A DNA stretch of 64,000 nucleotides, taken from NCBI GenBank assembly GCA_009379845.1, contig WHSZ01000023.1:1-64000 (forward strand), in the 5' to 3' direction. The translations under genes were made by a program, and so were the position numbers. Positions 6,019 through 15,525 of this stretch are shown in pieces. This DNA is from Pseudonocardiaceae bacterium. GTDB lineage: Bacteria; Actinomycetota; Actinomycetes; Mycobacteriales; Pseudonocardiaceae. The notes below the pieces were generated by a model. The model saw only the letters and a list, made by a program, of their open reading frames with translations. It was not told the origin of the DNA and ran no database searches. Numbering within the stretch: position 1 is the stretch's first letter; each line of letters begins with the position of its first letter.

Positions 6019-8918
6019 CACAGACGCACCCTGCTCCAGCCACCACCGAGCAGCGCACCGTGTCGCTCACCATCGACGGCCAGCAACTCACCGTCCCCGA
6101 AGGGACGACCATCTGGCAGGCGGCGAAGGAAACGGGCGTCGAGATCCCCGCGCTGTGTCACGACGAGCGCTACGACCCGGTCGGCGTCTGCCGGATGTGC
6201 GTGGTCGACACGGGTGGCCGGACCTTCGCGGCATCCTGCATCCGCCCGTGCGAACCGAACATGGAGGTCTCCACCTCCACGCCGGAGGTGGAACGCAGCC
6301 GGGAGGTACTCACCGAGCTGCTGCTCGCCGACCAGCCGGCTCGCGAGGAGGACCCAAAGCAGACCACCACGGCCGACAACGAGCTTCTGGAGCTCGCGGA
6401 CAACTACGACATCGCCACGATCGACGATCTGCTCAAGGGCCCGAGCCGAGGCACCGACCTGTCCAACCCGGTGATCGCCGTCAATCACGACGCCTGCATC
6501 CTGTGCGACCGGTGCGTAAGGGCCTGCGACGACGTTCAAGGCAACGATGTCATCGGGCGCAGCGGCAAGGGATACTCGACGCGCATCGCGTTCGACTTCA
6601 ACGACCCGATGGGGAACTCGTCCTGCGTGACGTGTGGCGAGTGCGTGTCCGCGTGCCCCACCGGTGCGCTGACGAACAAGCCGATCAACAACATCCCGAT
6701 CCAGCCGCGCTCCCAGCTGGACGCGGTGGACACGGTGTGCCCGTACTGCGGCGTCGGCTGCGCGCTGACCTACTACGTGGACCGCGAGCGGAACGCGATC
6801 TCGTTCGCCGAGGGCCGCGATCAGCCGGGCAATCAGGGCAGGCTGTGTGTCAAGGGCCGGTACGGCTGGGACTACGCGGCGTCCCCGCAGCGGCTCACCA
6901 AGCCGTTGATCCGGATCGACGAGTCTTACCCGAAGGGGCCGCTTTCGGCGGACGTGAAGGAGGACGCGCAGCAGGACGGCGACGGCGGTAAGCGCGGGCG
7001 TGGCCGCAAGCCCGGCGGCCTTGTGCCCTACGAGGAAGTGCTGCCGCACTTCCGGGAGGCCAGCTGGGAGGAAGCGCTCGATCTGGTGGCGCGCCGGCTC
7101 GGCGAGATCTTCGCGGAGAGCGGGCCAGCCGGGATCGCGGGCTTCGGTTCGGCGAAATGCTCGAACGAGGAGGCCTACCTTTTCCAGAAGCTGATCCGCA
7201 CGGGTTTCCGGACCAACAACGTGGACCACTGCACGCGGCTGTGCCACGCCTCGAGTGTGGCTGCGCTGTTCGAGGGCGTCGGCTCCGGCGCGGTTTCCAC
7301 CACCTACGGCGACATCACCAACGCGGACGTCGCGATCATCACCGGGAGCAACGCGACGGCCAACCATCCGGTGGCGTCGTCGTTCTTCAAGCAGGCGCGG
7401 CGAAACGGCACGAAGATCATCTATGTTGATCCGCGCAGCGGCACGGTCGCCGACCACGCCGATTACTTCCTGCAGCTCAAGCCCGGAACCGACGTGGCCC
7501 TCTACAACGGGATCATGCACGAGGTGATCCGGCTGGGACTGGTTGATCGCGATTTCATCGAGCGCCGCACCACGAACTACGAGCAGCTCGCCAAGACCGT
7601 CGAGGCCTACCCGCCGGAGCTGGCCGCGCAGATCACCGGTCTGGACGTGGCGCAGATTCGCGAGGTCGCCAGGCTCTGGGGCGAGGCCAACGCCGGTGTC
7701 ATCTACTGGGGCATGGGTATCTCGCAGCACACCACCGGCACCGACAACGCGCGCTGCCTCATCGCGATGTGCTCCATCACCGGGAACGTCGGCCGGCCTG
7801 GCACTGGGCTGCACCCGCTGCGCGGGCAGAACAACGTGCAGGGCGCCTCGGACGCCGGGCTGATCCCGATGTTCTACCCCAATTACCAATCCGCGGGCGA
7901 GGACAAGTCCCGGGTCCTGTTCGAGGAGGCGTGGGGCGCCGAGCTCAATCCGGAGAAGGGGCTCACCGTCACGGAGATCATCAAATCGGTCCTCGAAGGC
8001 GGCGTCCGCGGGATGTACATGCTGGGGGAGAACCCCTTCCTGTCCGACCCGAACATCAACAAGGTCCGCCAGGCACTGTCCCAGCTGGACTTCCTGGTGG
8101 TGCAGGACATCTTCCTCACCGAGACCGCGGAGTTCGCCGACGTCATCCTGCCCGCGTCGTCGTACCTCGAGAAGGAGGGCACCTACACCAACACCGACCG
8201 CCGGGTGCAACGCGGGCGCAAGGTCTTCGACCCGCCGGGCGAAGCCCGTGTCGACTGGGAGATCGTCCAGGACATCGCGCGGCGGCTGGGGCTGGACTGG
8301 AACTACCAGTCCCCGCGTGAGGTGTTCGACGAGATGGTCCCGCTCATGCCGGACTACGCCAACCTGAGCTACGACAACCTCGACACGACCGGCAAGCTCT
8401 ACCCCAACTCCGACCCGGAGCACAGCGACGGCACGGTGGTGCTGTTCGACGAGCGGTTCAACACCGCCGACGGGCTGGCGCACCTGGTCCCCGCCGAGTG
8501 GTTGCCCGGCAAGGAATTGCCGACCGAGGAGTATCCGTATGTGCTCAACACCGGGCGGTTGCTGGAACACTGGCACACCGGCTCGATGACGCGGCGGTCG
8601 TTCGCCCTGGACAGCATCGCGCCGCGCGCCGAGGCGTACCTGAATCCCGATGATGCCGACGAACTCGGCCTGAAGGATGACGACTTCGCGAGAGTCACGT
8701 CCCGGCGTGGCGAGATCGTGCTGAACGTGAAGGTCTCGCACCGGGAGGCGAGAGGAAACGTCTTCATCCCGTTCCATTTCCGGGAAGCTGCGGCGAACCT
8801 GCTGACGATCGACGAGATCGACCCGATGGGCAAGATCCCGGAGTTCAAGTTCTGCGCCGTGCGAATAGCGCCCGTGGCGGACCGGGCCCCCATTCCAGCC
8901 GGAGGTAGCGCATCGTGA
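6015..8918 (+). CDS. fdhA: NAD-dependent formate dehydrogenase, catalytic subunit
   Basis: A 967-residue Mo/W bis-pterin enzyme oxidising formate to CO2. Order of domains: N-terminal [2Fe-2S] (CHDERYDPVGVCRMC), two [4Fe-4S] clusters (CILCDRCVRAC and CVTCGECVSAC), the catalytic-domain [4Fe-4S] (CPYCGVGC), then the pterin domains. The active site reads CTRLCH, so Cys410-His411 occupies the Cys/Sec-His position. The NuoG-like His-Cys3 cluster is missing: after LLLADQP there are no cysteines. A basic, glycine-rich insertion (KRGRGRKPGG) lies near residue 330. It overlaps the AOR stop and the next gene's GTG by four bases on each side, so all three are translationally coupled. Molybdenum or tungsten cannot be told from sequence; the tup genes nearby favour tungsten. 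Confidence 0.93.
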   Translation: MTQTHPAPATTEQRTVSLTIDGQQLTVPEGTTIWQAAKETGVEIPALCHDERYDPVGVCRMCVVDTGGRTFAASCIRPCEPNMEVSTSTPEVERSREVLTELLLADQPAREEDPKQTTTADNELLELADNYDIATIDDLLKGPSRGTDLSNPVIAVNHDACILCDRCVRACDDVQGNDVIGRSGKGYSTRIAFDFNDPMGNSSCVTCGECVSACPTGALTNKPINNIPIQPRSQLDAVDTVCPYCGVGCALTYYVDRERNAISFAEGRDQPGNQGRLCVKGRYGWDYAASPQRLTKPLIRIDESYPKGPLSADVKEDAQQDGDGGKRGRGRKPGGLVPYEEVLPHFREASWEEALDLVARRLGEIFAESGPAGIAGFGSAKCSNEEAYLFQKLIRTGFRTNNVDHCTRLCHASSVAALFEGVGSGAVSTTYGDITNADVAIITGSNATANHPVASSFFKQARRNGTKIIYVDPRSGTVADHADYFLQLKPGTDVALYNGIMHEVIRLGLVDRDFIERRTTNYEQLAKTVEAYPPELAAQITGLDVAQIREVARLWGEANAGVIYWGMGISQHTTGTDNARCLIAMCSITGNVGRPGTGLHPLRGQNNVQGASDAGLIPMFYPNYQSAGEDKSRVLFEEAWGAELNPEKGLTVTEIIKSVLEGGVRGMYMLGENPFLSDPNINKVRQALSQLDFLVVQDIFLTETAEFADVILPASSYLEKEGTYTNTDRRVQRGRKVFDPPGEARVDWEIVQDIARRLGLDWNYQSPREVFDEMVPLMPDYANLSYDNLDTTGKLYPNSDPEHSDGTVVLFDERFNTADGLAHLVPAEWLPGKELPTEEYPYVLNTGRLLEHWHTGSMTRRSFALDSIAPRAEAYLNPDDADELGLKDDDFARVTSRRGEIVLNVKVSHREARGNVFIPFHFREAAANLLTIDEIDPMGKIPEFKFCAVRIAPVADRAPIPAGGSAS

Positions 8919-10633
8919 CATTGGAGGCTCAGCAGGCGAAGGTCCCCGGCGTGGAAGCCCGCGCCGGCAAGTTCCGGGGGCCGAGCCTGATCCCGATGCT
9001 GATGGCCATCCAGGAGCGGCACGGCTGGCTGCCGAGGGAGGAACTCGAAACGCTGGCGCGTGAGCAGCGGCGACCCCGCTACGAGATCGAGGGCCTGATC
9101 TCGTTCTACCCGCACTTTCGAACCGAGCCGCCGCAGGGTGCCAGCGTGGGGCTCTGCCACGACTTGACCTGCTGGCTGAAGGGTTCCGAGGAGCGGATCA
9201 CGCAGCTGCGCGAGCGGTACGGCGACGCGGCGAACGTGGAGATCGCGGAGATCTCCTGCCCCGGCCGGTGCGACATCGCGCCCGCCGCGACCGTTGACGA
9301 CCGGCCGTGCCGGATCGACGACGTCCCCGCCCTGCTCGACGGGCAGGCCGGCGGCGGCTTGGAAGCCAGGCGGAACGGCGACAGCGAGCTCGGCGCGACC
9401 GTGGCATACGGCCCGGAGGGCGGCTGGCCCAACGACCCCTACAGCGACGTCGAGCACCGCTACGACACGCTGCGGGCGCTGCTGGCCGGGACGATCACGC
9501 CGGAACAGGTCATCGACAACCTGCAGCGATCGGGACTGCGTGGTATGGGCGGCGCGGGCTTTCCTACCGGCAAGAAGTGGGACCTGGTGCGGGGTGCGGA
9601 GGGCAGCGTCAAGTACGCCATCTGCAACGCGGACGAGTCCGAGCCGGGCACCTTCAAGGACCGCCAGCTGCTTGCCGAGCAGGCACACCTGGTGCTCGAG
9701 GGCATGCTGATGGGGATGGTCGTGACCGGCGCCGAGGAGGGCTGGGTCTTCATCCGCCACGAGTACGGCCCCGAAGAGGCCGTACTGCACGCGGAAATCG
9801 AGCGCCTGCGGGAGCTTGGCCTGATCGGCGACGACGTCCTCGGCAGCGGCCGCAGGCTGACGCTCGACATCTTCACCTCGCCGGGCGGCTACATCCTCGG
9901 CGAGGAGACCGCGCTGATCGAGTGCATGGAGGGACATCGGGGCGAGCCTCGGAACAAGCCGCCGTTCCCTGGTGTCTACGGCTTGTGGGGCCAGCCCACC
10001 CTGATGAACTCGGTTGAGACGTTCGCGGACGTGCCGATCATCGTTTCGCGTGGCGCCGACTGGTGGAAGGACCAGGGCGTGAACGGCAGCGGCGGGCTGA
10101 AGTTCTTCGCCGTGTCGGGGCACGTGGAGAAGCCGGGCGTGTACTGCGTACCGATGGGCACCACGATCCGCGACCTCATCGAGCTGGCCGGTGGTGTCGC
10201 GGGTGGCGCGGAGCTCGATTCCGTACAACCCGGCGGCGCGTCGTCCAACTTCCTTGGTGTGGCGAAGCTCGACACCCCGCTCGACTTCAACACGCTCGCC
10301 GACGCCGGATCGATGCTGGGCTCCGGGGCGCTGGTGGTGATCGCCAAGGGCACCGACACGCTGGCCGCGGCGACAAACGTGCTGCGGTTCTTCCGCAACG
10401 AGTCCTGCGGCAAGTGCGTGCCCTGCCGGGCGGGCTCGACCAAAGCCCACGAGCTGCTCACCGACACCCTGCGGTCCGGCGGCGAGCTGACCGACGAGCG
10501 TCGTGAGCGGCTGCTGGAGCTGGAGACCGTGATGCGCAAGACGTCGATCTGCGGGCTGGGACAGGTGGCTATGGGGCCGGTCGTCAGCGTGCTTGATCAG
10601 CAGGACGAGAGCACAGCGGAACCACCGGGATGA
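8915..10633 (+). CDS. formate dehydrogenase NADH subunit, NuoE-NuoF fusion
   Basis: A 572-residue diaphorase passing electrons from the formate dehydrogenase to NAD+. Residues ~1-150 form the NuoE/FdsG-like thioredoxin fold with a [2Fe-2S] site (CHDLTC and ISCPGRC). Residues ~170-560 form NuoF/FdsB with the FMN/NADH glycine motif (RGMGGAGFPTGKKW) and [4Fe-4S] ligands (CGKCVPC plus the Cys of TSICGLGQ). NuoE and NuoF are separate in many formate dehydrogenases; here they are one chain. The GTG start overlaps the catalytic subunit's stop. This subunit could also accept electrons from the neighbouring AOR, but that is speculation from gene order. Confidence 0.92.
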   Translation: MTLEAQQAKVPGVEARAGKFRGPSLIPMLMAIQERHGWLPREELETLAREQRRPRYEIEGLISFYPHFRTEPPQGASVGLCHDLTCWLKGSEERITQLRERYGDAANVEIAEISCPGRCDIAPAATVDDRPCRIDDVPALLDGQAGGGLEARRNGDSELGATVAYGPEGGWPNDPYSDVEHRYDTLRALLAGTITPEQVIDNLQRSGLRGMGGAGFPTGKKWDLVRGAEGSVKYAICNADESEPGTFKDRQLLAEQAHLVLEGMLMGMVVTGAEEGWVFIRHEYGPEEAVLHAEIERLRELGLIGDDVLGSGRRLTLDIFTSPGGYILGEETALIECMEGHRGEPRNKPPFPGVYGLWGQPTLMNSVETFADVPIIVSRGADWWKDQGVNGSGGLKFFAVSGHVEKPGVYCVPMGTTIRDLIELAGGVAGGAELDSVQPGGASSNFLGVAKLDTPLDFNTLADAGSMLGSGALVVIAKGTDTLAAATNVLRFFRNESCGKCVPCRAGSTKAHELLTDTLRSGGELTDERRERLLELETVMRKTSICGLGQVAMGPVVSVLDQQDESTAEPPG

Positions 10634-10640
10634 GTTCTCC

Positions 10641-11867
10641 TTGAGCGCTACGGAGTTCTTCACGGCGCTGTCCGTTTCGGAGGCGCTGGCGGGGTTCCGG
10701 CCGGACAGGCGCACCGGCACCGAGCAGGTCGACCGGGATGCGGCGCTTGGCCGGGTCCCGGCGGCACCGGTTACCTCGAGCGCGGCGCTGCCCGGGTTCG
10801 CGCGATCGACCGTCGATGGGTACGCGGTCCGGGCGGCGGACACCTACGGCGCCAGCGACGCCCTGCCGGCGTACTTCGATCTGATCGGCAGCGTGCGGAT
10901 GGGTACGGCGGCCGATGTCGCGGTGCGGCCCGGCTCGGCGGTGCAGGTTCCCACCGGCGCCGTCATCCCCCCGGAGGCCGACGCGGTCGTCATGGTGGAG
11001 CACACCCAGATCACCATGCCCGAGGTCATCGAGGTGACCAGGCCGATCGCGGTCGGAGACGGCATCGTGCGGGCGGACGAGGACGTCGCGATCGGCGCCG
11101 AGCTCGCCCCCGCCGGGCGAGCGCTGCGCGCCCAGGACCTCGGCCTGCTGGCGGCCGCCGGGGTGAGGAGGGTTGAGGTGTGCGAGCGGCCGAGGGTCGG
11201 CGTCATCTCGACGGGTGACGAGGTGGTGCCACCGGAGACCCCGGAACTGAGCCCCGGCCAGGTGCGGGACGCGACCGCCTCCGCGCTGGCCGCGCTTGTC
11301 GTCGAGGCGGGCGGTGAACCGTCGCCAAGGGGCATCGTGCCGGACGATCCGCGAGCACTGAGCACCACACTGGAGGCGGCCACCCGGGACTGCGATGTCG
11401 TGGTGATCTCGGCGGGTTCTTCGGTCGGTGCGCGGGACGAGACCGTGGCGGCGGTCGAATCCCTCAGCGATGCGCGTCTCTACTGTCACGGTCTCGCCAT
11501 CAAGCCGGGCAAACCCACGCTGCTCGCCGAGCGGGCGGGCGTGCCGATCATCGGGCTGCCCGGCAATCCGCTTTCCGCGCTGGTCGTCTTCCGGATGGTG
11601 GGACTTCCGGTGCTGCGCTTGGTCGGCGGCATCACGCACCCGCCAGCGGAGCCGACCACCACGGCCAGCATGTCGCGCGCGGTCGCCTCGGCTGCCGGCA
11701 GGCTGGACGTCGTACAGGTGCGGGTGCGCGAAGGTGTTGCCAGCCCGCTGTTCGGGGCTTCGGCCCTGCTGTCGTTGCTGACCAGCGCGGACGGGTACGT
11801 GGTGATCCCCGAGGCAGCGACCGGACTGGACGAGCGGGCCACCGTGACCGTGACGATGTACAGGTAG
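10641..11867 (+). CDS. moeA: molybdopterin molybdotransferase MoeA
   Basis: A 408-residue MoeA, which inserts molybdate or tungstate into adenylylated molybdopterin. Family marks are STVDGYAVRAADT near residue 55, PTGAVIPPEADAVV, the MPT-binding SAGSSVGARDE and GLPGNPLSALVVF. Length is normal for MoeA. The most likely start is the TTG at 10641, seven bases after the preceding stop, with only a weak ribosome-binding site; an upstream TTG in the same frame would overlap the previous gene. First of two MoeA genes in a row, which suggests that one handles molybdenum and the other tungsten, as proposed for organisms with duplicated moeA. Confidence 0.9.
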   Translation: MSATEFFTALSVSEALAGFRPDRRTGTEQVDRDAALGRVPAAPVTSSAALPGFARSTVDGYAVRAADTYGASDALPAYFDLIGSVRMGTAADVAVRPGSAVQVPTGAVIPPEADAVVMVEHTQITMPEVIEVTRPIAVGDGIVRADEDVAIGAELAPAGRALRAQDLGLLAAAGVRRVEVCERPRVGVISTGDEVVPPETPELSPGQVRDATASALAALVVEAGGEPSPRGIVPDDPRALSTTLEAATRDCDVVVISAGSSVGARDETVAAVESLSDARLYCHGLAIKPGKPTLLAERAGVPIIGLPGNPLSALVVFRMVGLPVLRLVGGITHPPAEPTTTASMSRAVASAAGRLDVVQVRVREGVASPLFGASALLSLLTSADGYVVIPEAATGLDERATVTVTMYR

Positions 11868-11877
11868 GTTGACGTCC

Positions 11878-13794
11878 GTGCACGACAGCCCGTTCGTCAA
11901 CGATGTGCCAGCGGCCGCCGCGATGGCGGCGTGGCGGCGGGCTTGTGTCACGGCGGGCTGTCCCGATCGGCTCGACGAGGTCACCGTGTCGCTTGAGGAC
12001 GCGGTGGGGCGGGTGACCGCGGTACCGGTGTGGGCGAACCGCTCGTCCCCGGTCGGTGACGTCGCCGCGATGGACGGTATCGCGGTCCGGGCCGCCGATA
12101 CCCGTGGTGCCACCGAGACCACGCCGCTGCATCTCACGTCGAACGCCTACCGGGTGGTCGACACCGGTGACCCGATGCCGGACGGGCTGGACGCGGTCGT
12201 GATGCGCGAGCACGTGCACTACGTGGGCGACGGTGATGTCGCCGAGATCCTGGCGGCGACCCCGCCGTATCAGCACGTGCGTTCGATCGGCGAGGACGTC
12301 AGCGCGGGCGAGCTGCTGCTGCCAGAGGGGCATCGGCTGCGGCCGGTCGATGTCGCCGCCGCGGCGGCCGCGGGTGCCACCGAGCTGACCGTCCGGCGGC
12401 GACCGAAGGTAGCCGTCATCCCCACCGGAGACGAGATCGTGCCGATCGGCTCGCCTCCGCAGCAGGACGAGATCCTGGACACCAACTCGCTGATGCTCGT
12501 CGCGCAGGCGCGCGAGGTCGGTTGCGAGGCATGGGCGAGCGCGATTCAGCCCGACGACGTGGCGACGATCAGTGCGGCGGTCCGGGACGCGGCGGCCACC
12601 GCGGACCTGGTGATGGTCGTCGCCGGGTCCAGCGCCGGGCGGGACGACTACACCGCGCGGGTGGTGGCCGAGCTCGGTTCGCTTGCCGTGCACGGGGTCG
12701 CGGTGCGGCCGGGCCATCCGGTGGTGCTGGGAGCGGTCGATGCCACCCCGGTCGCCGGAGTGCCGGGCTACCCGGTGTCGGCGGCGTTGACGTTCGACAT
12801 CTTCGTCGCACCGCTGCTCGCCGAGCTCGAGGGAGCGGCGCCGCCGCATCGGCCGGAGGTCTCCGCCCGGCTCGCCAGGAAGCTGCCATCCGTCCTCGGC
12901 ATGGACGACTGGGTTCGGGTGCGCCTCGGGTCGGTGGACGGGCAGGTCGTGGCGACCCCGTTGCCGCGGGGTGCCGGCGTGCTGACCTCCCTGGTGCGCG
13001 CGGACGGCCTGCTTGTCGTGCCGGCCGCCGTGGAGGGTCACCTCGCCGGTGAACACGTGTCGGTGCGACTGCTGCGCAAGCTGCCGGAGATCGAACGGAC
13101 GATCGTGGCGATCGGCTCGCACGACCTGGTGCTCGACCTCGCGGCCACGGAGTTGCGCGCAGCCGATCCGACGTTGACCCTGATGTCGTCCAATGTCGGC
13201 TCGCTCGGCGGGCTGGTCGCGTTGCGGGACGGGTTGTGTCACGTGGCCGGTTCGCACCTGCTGCACCCCGCGACGGGGGAGTACACCCTGCCGTACCTCG
13301 ACGAGATGATGCCCGAACGCTCGCTGGCGGTGGTACGGCTCGTGCACCGCGAGCAGGGCCTGCTGGTGCCGCCGGGGAATCCGAAGGGCATCGGCGGCCT
13401 ATCGGACCTCGCCGAAGGCGGTCTGTCCTATGTGAACAGACAGCGGGGCGCGGGTACCCGGATGCTGCTCGATCACGAGCTGCGGGAGCGGGACATCGAG
13501 CCGACCGCGATCGCGGGTTACGCGCGGGAGGAGCCGACGCACCTCGCCGTCGCCGCCGCGATCGCCGCGGGCCGGGCGGACTGCGGCCTTGGCATCATGG
13601 CCGCCGCGCAGGCCTTCGGGCTGGATTTCGTGCCGGTTGCCGAGGAGCCCTACGACCTCGTGGTGGACGCCCGCGGCTTGGACGACCCGCTGCTCGCTCC
13701 GCTGTGGAATCTGCTGGAGTCCGCCGACTTCCAGGCGTCCGTGGAAGCACTCGGTGGCTACCGCACCACGGAAACCGGCCGTCGAATCCGGTAA
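11878..13794 (+). CDS. moeA: MoeA fused to a C-terminal periplasmic-binding-like domain
   Basis: A 638-residue protein. Residues ~1-400 are a second MoeA (AAMDGIAVRAADT, VIPTGDEIVPIG, AGSSAGRDDYTARV, GVPGYPVSA). Residues ~415-638 are a PBP-like domain of the type attached to some MoeA proteins and ModE-like regulators (LLVPPGNPKGIGGLSDL, then GAGTRMLLDHEL and ADCGLGIMAAAQAFGLDFVP). The AGGTAGG at 11862-11868 supports GTG 11878. This C-terminal domain is visibly related to the sensor part of the regulator at 21941, which controls or accompanies the tungstate transporter. It may bind oxyanion or pterin ligand and channel metal choice. Last gene of the operon; a strong hairpin follows. Confidence 0.9.
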   Translation: MHDSPFVNDVPAAAAMAAWRRACVTAGCPDRLDEVTVSLEDAVGRVTAVPVWANRSSPVGDVAAMDGIAVRAADTRGATETTPLHLTSNAYRVVDTGDPMPDGLDAVVMREHVHYVGDGDVAEILAATPPYQHVRSIGEDVSAGELLLPEGHRLRPVDVAAAAAAGATELTVRRRPKVAVIPTGDEIVPIGSPPQQDEILDTNSLMLVAQAREVGCEAWASAIQPDDVATISAAVRDAAATADLVMVVAGSSAGRDDYTARVVAELGSLAVHGVAVRPGHPVVLGAVDATPVAGVPGYPVSAALTFDIFVAPLLAELEGAAPPHRPEVSARLARKLPSVLGMDDWVRVRLGSVDGQVVATPLPRGAGVLTSLVRADGLLVVPAAVEGHLAGEHVSVRLLRKLPEIERTIVAIGSHDLVLDLAATELRAADPTLTLMSSNVGSLGGLVALRDGLCHVAGSHLLHPATGEYTLPYLDEMMPERSLAVVRLVHREQGLLVPPGNPKGIGGLSDLAEGGLSYVNRQRGAGTRMLLDHELRERDIEPTAIAGYAREEPTHLAVAAAIAAGRADCGLGIMAAAQAFGLDFVPVAEEPYDLVVDARGLDDPLLAPLWNLLESADFQASVEALGGYRTTETGRRIR

Positions 13795-13819
13795 CCACGG
13801 TCGTTCCCGCCGCGCCCCG

Positions 13820-13851
13820 GGGATCCCAATATGCCTCCATATTGGGATCCC
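13820..13851. terminator. bidirectional hairpin terminator between convergent genes
   Basis: Fourteen-base perfect arms (GGGATCCCAATATG and its complement) with a CCTC loop, 25 bases after the moeA-fusion stop and 7 bases before the stop of the reverse gene at 13859. Position between convergent genes supports termination in both directions; there is no long U-run. Confidence 0.65.
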
Positions 13852-13858
13852 GGGAGTC

Positions 13859-14287
13859 TCACCGGCCACAGGGAAAGCGGGCCAGCGGGCGGATCAGTAC
13901 CGGGCTCGGCAAGTCATCGGGGATGGAGCATTTGGCGTGCGGTGTCTCAATCAGACGGGGCGCCTCGGCGGACCCCGGAGCCGGAAGCGAAAGGATGGCC
14001 CTGAGTGTCCATAGTGCATTCGCGTGGTACTGGTACGACACCTTCCTGGGCGAGAACACGTTGGAATCCGGCCATGCGGGTGCGCGGAACGCCGTCGCGT
14101 CGTTTTCGGACCGCAGGATTAGTACGTCCGAGCAGGTATTCCATCGCAGGATGGCGGCTAACAGTGTCGGCGCCTTCGCCTCGCCCCAGCGCACGAGCGT
14201 CCAGTGCCGTTGACGCAATTCAACCAGCAGCTCATCGAGAACGAGTGAACTCAAGAGTCCGTGTGGTGGCCGGACCGCAGTAAACAT
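13859..14287 (-). CDS. conserved actinobacterial protein of unknown function
   Basis: About 142 residues, with segments that look like a family common in Pseudonocardiaceae: LVLDELLVELRQRHW, an R-E-N-D-A-T-A-F-R stretch, SYQYHANALWTLRAILSLP and a C-terminal PVLIRPL. No enzyme motif, signal peptide or membrane segment is visible. The start is uncertain: ATG 14287 overlaps the upstream small gene by 37 bases, while TTG 14254 would give a four-base overlap. It is third in a reverse set with the zinc-ribbon-like gene and the XRE regulator. That arrangement of XRE/DUF5753 regulator plus small proteins is common in actinomycetes, but the function is unknown. Confidence 0.6.
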   Translation of the reverse strand: MFTAVRPPHGLLSSLVLDELLVELRQRHWTLVRWGEAKAPTLLAAILRWNTCSDVLILRSENDATAFRAPAWPDSNVFSPRKVSYQYHANALWTLRAILSLPAPGSAEAPRLIETPHAKCSIPDDLPSPVLIRPLARFPCGR

Positions 14288-14544
14288 TCGGGGCATCGTT
14301 CGTAGCGCGATAGGATTTCGTCTTGCGCCAGGCCCCACAGCGGCAGGCAGAGTGCATCACATGAGGCACGCCATCCGCCCCCGGCATAGAACTCGTGCGG
14401 TCCGTACCCGCGACCCGCCGGTATCCAGTGCACCAGGTTCGGCTGGCCGCCCCGCCCACGCATCCATTGTTCGCTGCCGAACGGCGGCTCTGGGGTGCGG
14501 TACGCGGCGTGCCAATCATCCGGACGACGACATAGAATCGACAT
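14251..14544 (-). CDS. small protein with a Cys-rich C terminus
   Basis: A 97-residue protein, rich in Trp, Gly and Pro. It has the pattern of short actinobacterial proteins found beside XRE regulators: a central HWIPAGRGYGPHEFY, then CDALCLPLWGL and CPECLL near the end, giving pairs of cysteines that could hold zinc. The ATG at 14544 has only a weak upstream GGAA. Its stop overlaps the next reverse gene. No known function; I recognise the general look of the family, not a specific member. Confidence 0.6.
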   Translation of the reverse strand: MSILCRRPDDWHAAYRTPEPPFGSEQWMRGRGGQPNLVHWIPAGRGYGPHEFYAGGGWRASCDALCLPLWGLAQDEILSRYERCPECLLRSGHHTDS

Positions 14545-14703
14545 GGCAGAAGTTCCTTTCGTTGTGGATCACTGCTGCTGTGGCCTCGTCGGGTTGCCGC
14601 CCGGCGAGGCCTTTCTCGTTGTGGATCCCGAATCAATTATGCAGTAATGAGTGAATAAATCAACCGACGCGTAGAGGTTGGCCACGGCCACGGATCGGTC
14701 TGA

Positions 14704-15525
14704 TCAGGTGATGCTGCGGTAATCGTCCGCGACACGATCAACAATCGCGCGGGCCTCATCCCCGTACGACACGAATGACTCTACTTCGGACCAGTGGCGT
14801 TCGTACTCGGAGACTTCTTGTGGGTCGGTTATGAGCGCCGTCGCACTCTGGGTGCCAAACAGCACAGCGCGGGAATCGTAGATCGTGAAGGTGTGCAGCA
14901 GTGGCACGGTGACCGGTGTGGTCCATGGGATGACTCCAAGGTGCACGTTCTCCCGCTGAGACTCTTCGACCAAGCGTCCGAGTTGATCGACCATCACTGC
15001 GGCGCTGCCCATGTTCCATCTGAGCGCGCCCTCGGCAAGTAGGAACGTGAACTCGCGTTCGGTGGCCAGCAGGCGCTGGCGGCCCATCCTCGCGGCGATG
15101 GTGCGTTCCAGATCATCTGGCGACAGCGATCTACCGAAAAGCGCCCGCACATAATCTCTGGTCTGGAGTAGACCCGGAACCCCTGCGGGTGCGATGTCGC
15201 GAATACGGCCGGCGATTTCCTCGATCCGACCGATTCGCTCTTGAAGGTACCAACCGCCTCGCTCGAGTACGGTCTTGGCCGATATGCGGTCCTCGCGCAA
15301 CTCGCGAGCCATGCGAACGAGCTCGCGCCGTGTACTTGCCGAAGCCTTGTAGGTCCGGCACAACGCCTCAACCTGCTCGGGAGTCGGCATGAACGTGCCG
15401 GTCTCGGTGCGGGAGATTTTGGACTGACTTAGACCCGCGAGACGGGCGGCTTCGATGCCGGACAGGCCAGCATCCTTGCGGAGTTGCCGCAGGGTGGCCG
15501 ACAGTTTGTTCGTGGGGTCCCGCAT
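14704..15525 (-). CDS. XRE-family regulator with DUF5753 domain
   Basis: A 273-residue DNA-binding protein. Residues ~8-62 are an XRE helix-turn-helix (LRQLRKDAGLSGIEAARLAG, SQSKISRTETG). The rest is the DUF5753 sensor region found in very many actinomycete regulators (VPGLLQTRDYVRALF, RQRLLATEREFTFLLAEGAL, LGVIPW). ATG 15525 follows AAAGG by six bases. These proteins often pair with a small DUF397 protein; none is seen here, but two other small genes follow in the same direction. The stretch around 14.2-15.7 kb looks less GC-rich than its neighbours, which may mean separate acquisition. Targets are unknown. Confidence 0.88.
   Translation of the reverse strand: MRDPTNKLSATLRQLRKDAGLSGIEAARLAGLSQSKISRTETGTFMPTPEQVEALCRTYKASASTRRELVRMARELREDRISAKTVLERGGWYLQERIGRIEEIAGRIRDIAPAGVPGLLQTRDYVRALFGRSLSPDDLERTIAARMGRQRLLATEREFTFLLAEGALRWNMGSAAVMVDQLGRLVEESQRENVHLGVIPWTTPVTVPLLHTFTIYDSRAVLFGTQSATALITDPQEVSEYERHWSEVESFVSYGDEARAIVDRVADDYRSIT

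Noticed and set aside
5940-8921. Very long open frame antisense to the formate dehydrogenase gene
   Set aside because: Its translation is rich in Arg, Val, His and Gln with no family motif, and the opposite strand codes a clear enzyme. Such stop-free antisense frames are expected in GC-rich DNA with strong third-base bias.
8399-10843. Long reverse open frame across the NuoEF fusion and moeA start
   Set aside because: Low-complexity translation crossing two well-supported forward genes; no ribosome-binding site or homology.
13943-13956. TGTCTCA half-site near the end of region 2, similar to the monooxygenase palindromes
   Set aside because: The partner arm is only CAGAC and it lies inside the reverse gene at 13859-14287, so probably chance.
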